NCBI GenBank assembly: GCA_902826455.1
Contig: CADEEV010000043.1
Coordinates: 1-41,045, forward strand
DNA length: 41,045 bases
Reading direction: 5' to 3'
DNA from: an uncultured Acidobacteriota bacterium
GTDB taxonomy: Bacteria > Acidobacteriota > Vicinamibacteria > Fen-336
The translations under genes and the position numbers were made by a program. The notes beneath the pieces were generated by a model, which worked only from the letters and a program-made list of their open reading frames with translations, was not told where the DNA came from and did no database searches. Shown piece after piece: positions 7,390 to 13,255 of this stretch. Every line of letters starts with the position of its first letter. Positions within the stretch are counted from its first letter, which is position 1.

Positions 7390-8658
7390 TCAGTGCTCCT
7401 CGGGGATGCCGTAGGCCTCGCGCAGGAGCGCGAGGGGGTGCGTTGGCTTCTCGCCGCGCACGGCCTCGAGCTGCAGGGCCGAGAGCGTGCAGTCGGTCGT
7501 GAAGGTCCGGGGCCCCGCGGCCTCCATCCGGCGCGCGGTCTTCTCCGCGAACTTCAGGCTGAGCGCGTGGTTCCCGGTCTTGAGTCCCCAGGTGCCGTCC
7601 ATCGCCGTGCAGCGCTCGACGGTCGTGACCTCCGTGCCCGGCACGAGCTGCAGCACGTCGCGGGTCTTGAAGCCCATGTTCTGGGCGCGCAGGTGGCAGG
7701 GCACCTGGTACGCGACGGCCCCGGGCGACGGGCCCGGGAAGTCCGTGGCCAGCGTACCTTCCCGGTGGCGGCCCGCCAGGTACTCGAACACGTCGCGGGT
7801 CCTGTCCGCGATCGCCTGGGCCCCGGCTCCCGGGGCGAGCAGCGGGTATTCCTTCTTGAGGACGTAGGAGCACGTGGGCTGGGGCACGACGATCTCGGCG
7901 CCAGCTTCGACCAGCGGCAGGAACGCGGCGATGTTGCGCTCGGCGTTGCGCGCGGCCGCCGCGACGTCGCCGCCGTCGAGGTACGGCATCCCGCAGCAGA
8001 CCTGGGGCGGACACTCGACGGAGCAGCCGTTCTTCTCCAGCACCGAGACCGCGTCCTTGCCGACCTGGGGCTCGTTGTAGTTCACCGAGCAGGAGAAGAA
8101 GAGCGCGACCTTGCGCCCTCCCGCGACGCGCCCGCCCCGCCGCTGCCGGAACCAGCGCGCGAACGTCTTGTGGCTGAAGCGCGGCAGCGCACGATCGCGG
8201 TGGACGCCCACGACCGCTTCCATCAGGACGCGCGCCGGCGCGAAGCCGTTCACCCAGTTGGAGACGGGCGCCGCCGCGACGCCGACGGCCCCCAGGGCGT
8301 CGACGTTGCCGAGCCAGGCGTCCTGACGCGTCACGCCCTCGGCGCGGGCGCGGGCCGCCTTGGCGCGCAGCATCAGGCGCGGAAAGTCGATCGCCCAAGG
8401 GTGCGGCGGCGTGTACGGGCAATGGTTGAAGCAGAGCTTGCACTGCCAGCACAGGTCCACGATCCTGCGCTGGTCGCCCGGGGTGATCTTCGAGAGATCC
8501 CCGTCGTTCCGGTCGATGGCGTCGTCCAGCATGAAGTCGAAGGACGGGCAGAGGCGGTGGCAGCGGCGGCATCCGTCGCACAGCGACGTGACGCGCGCCA
8601 GCTCCTTCGCGGCCGCCTCGACGTCGAAGTACGCGGGGTCGCGAAGGTCGTACGCCAT
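7390..8658 (-). CDS. GlpC/HdrD-like iron-sulfur protein with CCG domains
   Basis: 422 residues. Two classical 4Fe-4S motifs near the N-terminus: C27-x2-C30-x2-C33-x3-C37 and C70-x2-C73-x2-C76-x3-C80. Two cysteine-rich (CCG/DUF224) domains follow: FSCSVNYNE with [16 protein letters not shown], and [11 protein letters not shown] with [12 protein letters not shown]. In heterodisulfide reductase and GlpC these domains hold a second cluster and pass electrons to thiols or quinones. Here the second domain has CTAMDG where CCG is normal, a variant I associate with the rubrerythrin-linked subfamily. The start is ATG 8658 behind GAGGTGAG. It lies between rubrerythrin and DUF3501 and is a plausible electron donor to the rubrerythrin, which lacks its own rubredoxin domain; this is inference. 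Confidence 0.9.
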   Translation of the reverse strand: MAYDLRDPAYFDVEAAAKELARVTSLCDGCRRCHRLCPSFDFMLDDAIDRNDGDLSKITPGDQRRIVDLCWQCKLCFNHCPYTPPHPWAIDFPRLMLRAKAARARAEGVTRQDAWLGNVDALGAVGVAAAPVSNWVNGFAPARVLMEAVVGVHRDRALPRFSHKTFARWFRQRRGGRVAGGRKVALFFSCSVNYNEPQVGKDAVSVLEKNGCSVECPPQVCCGMPYLDGGDVAAAARNAERNIAAFLPLVEAGAEIVVPQPTCSYVLKKEYPLLAPGAGAQAIADRTRDVFEYLAGRHREGTLATDFPGPSPGAVAYQVPCHLRAQNMGFKTRDVLQLVPGTEVTTVERCTAMDGTWGLKTGNHALSLKFAEKTARRMEAAGPRTFTTDCTLSALQLEAVRGEKPTHPLALLREAYGIPEEH

Positions 8659-8678
8659 GCTCACCTCGGACGGGGCGG

Positions 8679-9104
8679 CTAGAGTTCTCTCAAGCCCTCG
8701 AGGCCGCGGGTGAAGCGGCCGGCATGGCTGCGCTCGGCCTTGGCCAGGGTCTCGAACCACTCCGCGATCTCGGCGAAGCCCTCCTCGCGGGCGGTGCGGG
8801 CCATGCCCGGGTACATCTGCGTGTACTCGTAGGTCTCGCTCTCGATCGCCGAGCGCAGGTTGTCCCGGGTGGCTCCGAAGCGGACGCCCGTCGTCGGGTC
8901 GCTGACCGGCTTCAGGAAGTCCATGTGGCCGAACGCGTGGCCGGTCTCGGCCTCGGAGGTGTCGCGGAACAGGCCGCCGATCTCGGGGTAGCCCTCGATG
9001 TCGGCGGCGCGGGCGAAGTAGAGGTAACGGCGGTTGGCCTGGCTCTCGGCGGCGAAGGCGTGCTTCAGGTTCTCGTGGGTCTTCGTCCCGTTCAGCTCCG
9101 CCAT
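8679..9104 (-). CDS. Rubrerythrin family protein (no rubredoxin domain)
   Basis: 141 residues, a single ferritin-like four-helix diiron domain. Ligand-type residues are visible in [12 protein letters not shown] (E20), [12 protein letters not shown] (E53, H56), [12 protein letters not shown] and [10 protein letters not shown] (E124, H127). The C-terminal CxxC rubredoxin domain of classical rubrerythrin is absent, as in sulerythrin-like short forms. Rubrerythrins reduce hydrogen peroxide, taking electrons from rubredoxin or another Fe-S protein; the next gene supplies a candidate. The start ATG 9104 has GGAGG at the right distance and a good promoter upstream. It is the first gene of the rubrerythrin/Fe-S/DUF3501 operon. 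Confidence 0.92.
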   Translation of the reverse strand: MAELNGTKTHENLKHAFAAESQANRRYLYFARAADIEGYPEIGGLFRDTSEAETGHAFGHMDFLKPVSDPTTGVRFGATRDNLRSAIESETYEYTQMYPGMARTAREEGFAEIAEWFETLAKAERSHAGRFTRGLEGLREL

Positions 9105-9136
9105 GCCGGCCTCCAGACGCGTGGGCGCGCGTCCGA

Positions 9137-9164
9137 ATTATGCGCCCGCCCGTCGGCGCGTCAA
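9137..9164 (-). promoter_or_regulatory. Sigma-70-type promoter of the rubrerythrin operon
   Basis: On the minus strand, -35 TTGACG (9164-9159), a 16-base spacer and -10 CATAAT (9142-9137). The predicted start is near 9130, giving a leader of about 25 bases with a GGAGG site. It is one of the few promoters in the window with a recognisable -35. Confidence 0.6.
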
Positions 9165-9172
9165 CGTCGCCG

Positions 9173-9178
9173 TATACT
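9173..9178 (+). promoter_or_regulatory. -10 element of leaderless promoter for receiver-like gene
   Basis: TATACT followed by exactly 8 bases and ATG 9187. No -35 and no Shine-Dalgarno is visible, which predicts a leaderless mRNA. It is divergent from the rubrerythrin promoter. Confidence 0.6.
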
Positions 9179-9186
9179 CGCGGGCG

Positions 9187-9537
9187 ATGCTCGTCGCGAT
9201 CGAGGACGACCTCATGTTCCTGAGCCGGATCCGCGAGGCCGCCCGCGCCACGGGAGCGGAGGTGAAGGTCGCGCGCACGGGCGCCGCCCTCGTCGCGGCC
9301 TGCGAGGCCGGCGCGACGCGGGTCCTGGTCAACCTCGACAGCTCCCGCCTGCCCGTGTTCGACGCCGTCCGCGAGCTGCGCGCCCTCCCCCGCTTCGCCT
9401 CGGTGACGGTCACGGGCTACGTGAGCCACGTGAACGCGGACCGGGCGCGCCAGGCGCAGGCCGAGGGCTTCGATCGCGTGCTGGCCCGCAGCGCCTTCGT
9501 GCAGGAGCTGCCCGAGCTGGTCGGCGGCGGCGCCTAG
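9187..9537 (+). CDS. Degenerate response-regulator receiver domain, stand-alone
   Basis: 116 residues with the layout of a CheY-like receiver and no output domain. The N-terminal acidic pair is present (IEDD, residues 5-8) and an aspartate sits at the phosphoacceptor position (D51 in VLVNLDSS). However, the conserved lysine of the last loop is replaced (VLARSAF) and the switch threonine/serine region reads VTVTGYVS. It is therefore probably a pseudo-receiver that works by protein contact, or one with altered phosphorylation. The start ATG 9187 is fixed by a TATACT 8 bases upstream. It precedes the TMTC-like gene by 5 bases and may share its transcript. No cognate kinase is adjacent; the only kinase in the window is at 16362-17960. 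Confidence 0.8.
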   Translation: MLVAIEDDLMFLSRIREAARATGAEVKVARTGAALVAACEAGATRVLVNLDSSRLPVFDAVRELRALPRFASVTVTGYVSHVNADRARQAQAEGFDRVLARSAFVQELPELVGGGA

Positions 9538-9542
9538 CCGCC
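9526..9542 (+). other. Hairpin covering the stop/start junction
   Basis: Perfect inverted repeat GGCGGC - GCCTA - GCCGCC that contains the stop codon of the receiver-like gene and ends one base before the GTG start of the next gene. It lacks a T-run, so it is not a typical terminator; it could affect initiation at GTG 9543. In such GC-rich DNA it may be chance. Confidence 0.3.
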
Positions 9543-11258
9543 GTGTCTCGCAGCCGGGCCGCCTGGTGGCCGGCGCTCGCATGCGGCCTCGTCACCGCCC
9601 TCGTCTACCTCCCCGCCCTCTCGAACGGCTTCGTGAGCTGGGACGATCCCGAGGTCCTGCTGGAGAACCTCCACGTCCGGCGCCTCGACGCCACGTCGCT
9701 GCGCTGGATGTGGAGCTCGTTCCACACCGGCAACTGGATACCCCTGACGTGGCTGAGCCACGCCCTCGTCTATCGCGTCGCGCGCCTCGACCCGTGGGCG
9801 CACCATGCGGCGAACGTCGCATTGCACGTCCTCAACACGGGCCTCGTCTTCCTCCTGGCCCGGGCCCTCTTGGCCCGCGCCCGGGAGCGCGGGCTCTCCG
9901 GGCCGGATCCCCGGCACGCACCGTGGGCCGCGGCCACGGCGTCCCTGCTGTTCGGCCTGCATCCGCTCCACGTGGAGTCGGTCGCCTGGATCGCCGAGCG
10001 CAAGGACGTGCTGTACACGCCGTTCTTCCTGCTCGCGATGCTCGCCGCCCTGTGGCGCCCCCAGGCTCCGGAGCGCCGCCGCTGGCCGGCGTGGCTCACG
10101 CTGCTCGCGTTCCTGTTGGCGCTGCTGGCGAAGCCCATGGCCGTGACGTTGCCGCTGGCGCTCCTCGCGCTCGACGTCTGGCCCCTGGGCCGCCGGCCGT
10201 CCGAGTGGCGGGCGGCGCTCGTCGAGAAGGCGCCCTTGTTCGTGGTGGCGGCGGCGTCGGCGGCCGTCACCGTCCTCGCCCAGTCGGCCGGTGGCGCGGT
10301 CGCGCCGATCGACCAGGTGTCCGTCGCGTTCCGGGCGATGAACGCGCTCCACTCCGTGGCGTTCTACCTGTGGAAGATGCTCGTGCCTCTCGACCTCCTG
10401 CCGCTCTATCCGATCGGCCGCACGGCCTCCGGCGCCTTCGGGCCTGCGAACGTCGTGGCGGCGCTGGCCGTGGTCGCGGTCTCGGCGGCGGCGGCATGGA
10501 AAGGCGGCCGAGCCACGGTCGCGGCCTGGGCGTTCTACCTCGTGACCCTGGCTCCGGTGCTGGGCCTGGTGCAGGTCGGCACCCAGCTCGCGGCCGATCG
10601 CTACACCTACGTGCCCAGCCTCGGGCCGTTCCTGGTGGCCGCGGTGCTCCTGACCTCGAGCCGCGGGGGGCGCGTGGTCGCCGCGCTCTGGCTCGCGGCC
10701 CTCGTGCCCCTGACGACCCGTCAGATCGCGACCTGGAAGGACTCCGTGACGCTCTGGGAGCGCGTCGTGTCGGCGCGCCCGGGGGTCTCGGCGATCGCCC
10801 ACACGAACCTGGGCAACGCGTATCGCGGCGTGGGCCGCACGCAGGAGGCCGTGGCGGAGTTCCGCAAGGCGATCGCCGTCGGGCCGGACCACGCCTTCAT
10901 CGAGAACGGCCTCGGCACCGCGCTCCTCGACCTGGGACAGGTGGACGCGGCCCTGGCCGCGCTCCAGAAGGCCACGGCCCTCGAGCCGAGCTACGCCGTG
11001 GCGTACCGGAACCTGTGGTTCGCCTGGGAGGCGAAGGGCGATCCCGCGCGGGCGCGCGCCGCGGCCGAGGCCGCGGTCCGCTGGGATCGCGGGTACGCGG
11101 ACGGCTGGAGCAGCCTGGGCGTGAGCCAGGGCCGCGCCGGCGACCTGGCCGCGGCCGAGGCCTCGTTCCTGCGGGCCCTCGCCCTCGATCCCGACAACCC
11201 GGACTTCGCCACGAACCTCGCGATCGCCCGCGAGCGCCTGCGGCGTTCCTCGCCATAG
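9543..11258 (+). CDS. TMTC-like membrane protein with C-terminal TPR repeats
   Basis: 571 residues from GTG 9543. The first about 400 residues hold many hydrophobic helices typical of the GT-C/TMTC-like family, with [16 protein letters not shown] near the N-terminus (the aspartate pair in the first periplasmic loop), [20 protein letters not shown] and RYTYVPSLG. The last about 150 residues are tetratricopeptide units ([59 protein letters not shown]). Eukaryotic TMTC proteins are O-mannosyltransferases using dolichol-phosphate mannose; bacterial relatives are uncharacterised, and polyprenyl-linked sugar transfer to exported proteins is an inference. The much longer open frame to the left is a shadow of other genes. 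The start is weakly supported, with no good Shine-Dalgarno. Confidence 0.87.
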   Translation: MSRSRAAWWPALACGLVTALVYLPALSNGFVSWDDPEVLLENLHVRRLDATSLRWMWSSFHTGNWIPLTWLSHALVYRVARLDPWAHHAANVALHVLNTGLVFLLARALLARARERGLSGPDPRHAPWAAATASLLFGLHPLHVESVAWIAERKDVLYTPFFLLAMLAALWRPQAPERRRWPAWLTLLAFLLALLAKPMAVTLPLALLALDVWPLGRRPSEWRAALVEKAPLFVVAAASAAVTVLAQSAGGAVAPIDQVSVAFRAMNALHSVAFYLWKMLVPLDLLPLYPIGRTASGAFGPANVVAALAVVAVSAAAAWKGGRATVAAWAFYLVTLAPVLGLVQVGTQLAADRYTYVPSLGPFLVAAVLLTSSRGGRVVAALWLAALVPLTTRQIATWKDSVTLWERVVSARPGVSAIAHTNLGNAYRGVGRTQEAVAEFRKAIAVGPDHAFIENGLGTALLDLGQVDAALAALQKATALEPSYAVAYRNLWFAWEAKGDPARARAAAEAAVRWDRGYADGWSSLGVSQGRAGDLAAAEASFLRALALDPDNPDFATNLAIARERLRRSSP

Positions 11259-11261
11259 AAT
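11256..11261 (+). promoter_or_regulatory. -10-like element upstream of the redox operon
   Basis: TAGAAT, whose first three bases are the stop codon of the TMTC-like gene. It lies 34 bases before ATG 11296, with AGGAGGA (11279-11285) in the leader. It would give the peroxiredoxin-like operon its own promoter. Confidence 0.4.
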
Positions 11262-11295
11262 GGCGGCTGGGGCTCACACAGGAGGACTCCGGGTC

Positions 11296-11874
11296 ATGCG
11301 CTTCGCTACCGCCGCTCTCATCCTCGCCGCCGTCGCCGGCGGCGCTCAGGCCGCGCCGATCGCCGTCGGCGAGAAGCTCACGCCGTTCACGCTCAAGGAC
11401 GCCTCCGGGAAGGACCTGAGCCTCGCCTCGCTCTCGGGCAAGAAGGCCGTCGTGCTGGCGTTCATCGCGACCCAGTGCCCGGTGTCGAACGCCTACAACG
11501 AGCGCATGGCCGGCTTCGCGAAGGAGTACGAGGCGAAGGGCGTCGCCTTCGTCGGCATCAACGCGAACAAGCAGGAGTCGGCGGCCGAGATCGTGGAGCA
11601 CGCCAGGAGCCACGGCTTCGCGTTCCCGGTCCTCAAGGACGACGGCAACAAGAAGGCCGACGAGCTGGGCGCCCAGGTCACGCCCGAGATCTACGTGTTC
11701 GATCCGTCGTGGACGCTGCGCTACCACGGCCGCATCGACGACGACCGCTCCGGCAAGGCGATCCAGAGCCAGGACCTGCGCAACGCCGTGGACGCCCTGA
11801 TCGCCGGCAAGGACGTGCCCGTGAAGGAGGCCAAGGCCTTCGGCTGCACGATCAAGCGCGTCGCCCAGCAGTGA
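11296..11874 (+). CDS. Exported peroxiredoxin-like thioredoxin-fold protein
   Basis: 192 residues. Signal peptide about residues 1-20 (GGAQAAP cleavage region), then a redoxin fold. A single cysteine is in the active loop, C61 in ATQCPVSNAYNERM, and a second cysteine lies near the end, C184 in AFGCTIKR. This two-cysteine pattern is that of the PRX-like-1 type of thioredoxin-fold proteins rather than CxxC disulfide reductases. It probably reduces peroxides or thiols in the periplasm, with C184 as a possible resolving cysteine. A strong AGGAGG precedes ATG 11296. It is the first of four tightly packed genes, its TGA overlapping the GTG of the TlpA-like gene by four bases. Confidence 0.88.
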   Translation: MRFATAALILAAVAGGAQAAPIAVGEKLTPFTLKDASGKDLSLASLSGKKAVVLAFIATQCPVSNAYNERMAGFAKEYEAKGVAFVGINANKQESAAEIVEHARSHGFAFPVLKDDGNKKADELGAQVTPEIYVFDPSWTLRYHGRIDDDRSGKAIQSQDLRNAVDALIAGKDVPVKEAKAFGCTIKRVAQQ

Positions 11875-12311
11875 TCGCCCTCGTCCTGGCGGCGGCGCTC
11901 GCCGGCGAGGTGGACGCCGCCGCCCTCGACAAGATCCGCGCGGGCCATCGCGGCCAGCCCGTGGTCGTGACGTTCTGGGCGACCTGGTGCGCGCCGTGCG
12001 TCGAGGAGTTCCCGGAGCTCGTGGGCCTCGCGACCCGCCGCCGCGACGTCGCGTTCGTGTCGGTGTCGATCGACGACAGGTCCGACCTGCCGGCCCTCGA
12101 GCGCGTCGTGAGCGAGCGCAAGCCGCCGTTCCCCGTCTACCGCAAGGCGGACGGAAGCGACGACGCGTTCATCGCGGGCGTCGACAAGGACTGGAGCGGC
12201 GTCGTGCCGGCCACCCTCGTCTACGACGCCCAGGGCCGGCGCACCGCGTTGCTCCAGGGCGAGCACACGCCGGCCGCGATCGAGAAGGCTCTCGGAGCCG
12301 CGAAGCCATGA
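11871..12311 (+). CDS. TlpA/ResA-like thiol-disulfide protein
   Basis: 146 residues from GTG 11871, which overlaps the preceding stop (GTGA). Thioredoxin fold with a canonical active site C40-A-P-C43 in VVVTFWATWCAPCVEEFPEL and a cis-proline segment VVPATLVYDAQGRR. The N-terminus (IALVLAAALAGEVDAA) is short and moderately hydrophobic, so export is likely but the signal is weak. TlpA/ResA-type proteins keep periplasmic cysteines reduced, notably apocytochrome c haem-binding cysteines. The next gene carries a CcmI C-terminal-like domain, which makes a link to cytochrome c maturation plausible. The four-base overlaps on both sides indicate coupled translation. Confidence 0.88.
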   Translation: MIALVLAAALAGEVDAAALDKIRAGHRGQPVVVTFWATWCAPCVEEFPELVGLATRRRDVAFVSVSIDDRSDLPALERVVSERKPPFPVYRKADGSDDAFIAGVDKDWSGVVPATLVYDAQGRRTALLQGEHTPAAIEKALGAAKP

Positions 12312-12874
12312 AGGGGCCGGCGCTCCTGCTCCTCGGCCTCTGCCTCGTGGCCTGCGACAGCAAGGACGAGCGCATGCCCGCGCCGCCCGCCGACAGCGCG
12401 TCCGGCGCCGCGACCTCGGGCCTGCGCCCGCTCACGTCGCGCGACGGCGCCCCCGACACCCTGCCCCTGCCGGGCGGCGACGGCCTTCCCCCGGGACACC
12501 CGCCCGTCGGCGACCGGCCGGGCGCCGGCGCCGCGGCAGGACAGCCGGTGACGGGCACGATCTCGGTCTCGCCGCGGGTGGCGGGCCGGGTCGTCCCCAA
12601 CGAGGTGTTGTTCATCGTGGCCCGCAGCGCCGCGACGCGCCAGGTGCTCGCGGTCCGCAAGGAGGAGGGGCCGGCGTTCCCCTTCGCCTTCCAGATCTCC
12701 GGCGCCGACGCGATGGTCGAGGGCACCGCGTTCACCGGGCCCTTCGACATCACGGCGCGCATCTCGAAGAGCGGCGACGCGATCCCGGCCAGCGGCGACA
12801 TCGAGGGCTTCGCGCGCGGCGTCGCCACGGGCGCCTCGGGTGTCGCGATCAGCCTCGATTCCGTCCGGCAGTAG
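12308..12874 (+). CDS. Lipoprotein with CcmI/CycH C-terminal-like domain
   Basis: 188 residues from ATG 12308, overlapping the preceding TGA by four bases. Signal peptide with lipobox LVAC (C16) means a membrane-anchored lipoprotein. A proline- and glycine-rich low-complexity linker (about residues 25-75) leads to a beta-rich domain (about 78-188: VTGTISVSPRVAGRVVPNEV, LFIVARSAATRQVLAVRKEE, ITARISKSGDAIPASGDIEG). This strongly resembles the periplasmic C-terminal domain of the cytochrome c biogenesis protein CcmI, which binds apocytochrome c and apoCcmE. The membrane and TPR parts of CcmI are absent, as are other ccm genes nearby. The family match is from pattern memory; a role as an apocytochrome holder next to a TlpA-like protein is inference. 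Confidence 0.82.
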   Translation: MKGPALLLLGLCLVACDSKDERMPAPPADSASGAATSGLRPLTSRDGAPDTLPLPGGDGLPPGHPPVGDRPGAGAAAGQPVTGTISVSPRVAGRVVPNEVLFIVARSAATRQVLAVRKEEGPAFPFAFQISGADAMVEGTAFTGPFDITARISKSGDAIPASGDIEGFARGVATGASGVAISLDSVRQ

Positions 12875-12877
12875 CCG

Positions 12878-13246
12878 ATGAGCCCCGAGGCCGTCTCGGT
12901 GGTCCTGAAGCGCTTCGAGACGCCGGACGAAGTGCGCGTCTTCGAGAAGGGCCGCTTCGAGACCGTGCGGCTCGGGAGCCAGGTGATCGGCCGGGCCCGC
13001 TACGAGCCCGGCTGGAAGTGGTCGGCGCACGTCGGGCCCGGCGTGGGAGCCGGGCGCTGCGGCGTCGAGCACGTCGGGTTGGTGCTCTCGGGCGTCGCGA
13101 CGGTGGCGTTCGCCGACGGCCGCGTGGTCGAGCTGCGGCCCGGTTCGCTGTTCCACGTGCCGGCCGTCCCCCACGACAGCTGGGTCGTCGGGGACGAGCC
13201 GTACGTCTCCCTGCACTTCCTCGGCGCCGACAGCTACGCCCGCTAG
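12878..13246 (+). CDS. Small cupin-domain protein
   Basis: 122 residues, a single cupin barrel: HVGLVLSGVATVAFADGRVV (motif 1) and LRPGSLFHVPAVPHDSWVVG (motif 2). Histidines and a glutamate typical of metal-binding cupins are present in part (EHVG in motif 1; H in FHVPAVPHD). There is no signal peptide, so it is cytoplasmic. The substrate cannot be deduced. It starts 3 bases after the CcmI-like gene and is the last gene of the redox set, converging on the TonB receptor gene 9 bases away. Confidence 0.85.
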   Translation: MSPEAVSVVLKRFETPDEVRVFEKGRFETVRLGSQVIGRARYEPGWKWSAHVGPGVGAGRCGVEHVGLVLSGVATVAFADGRVVELRPGSLFHVPAVPHDSWVVGDEPYVSLHFLGADSYAR

Positions 13247-13252
13247 GCGGGC
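13238..13252. terminator. Candidate bidirectional hairpin between convergent genes
   Basis: Perfect inverted repeat GCCCGC - TAG - GCGGGC; the loop is the cupin gene stop codon. No T-run follows on either strand, so intrinsic termination would be weak. Confidence 0.3.
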
Positions 13253-13255
13253 CTC

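Noticed and set aside
9123-9147. Inverted repeat GGGCGC / GCGCCC around the rubrerythrin -10
   Set aside because: Six GC-only base pairs with a 13-base spacer are expected often in this composition.
8724-9542. N-terminal extension of the TMTC-like gene through the rubrerythrin and receiver-like genes
   Set aside because: The stretch lies antisense to rubrerythrin and overlaps the receiver-like gene; family similarity begins just after GTG 9543.
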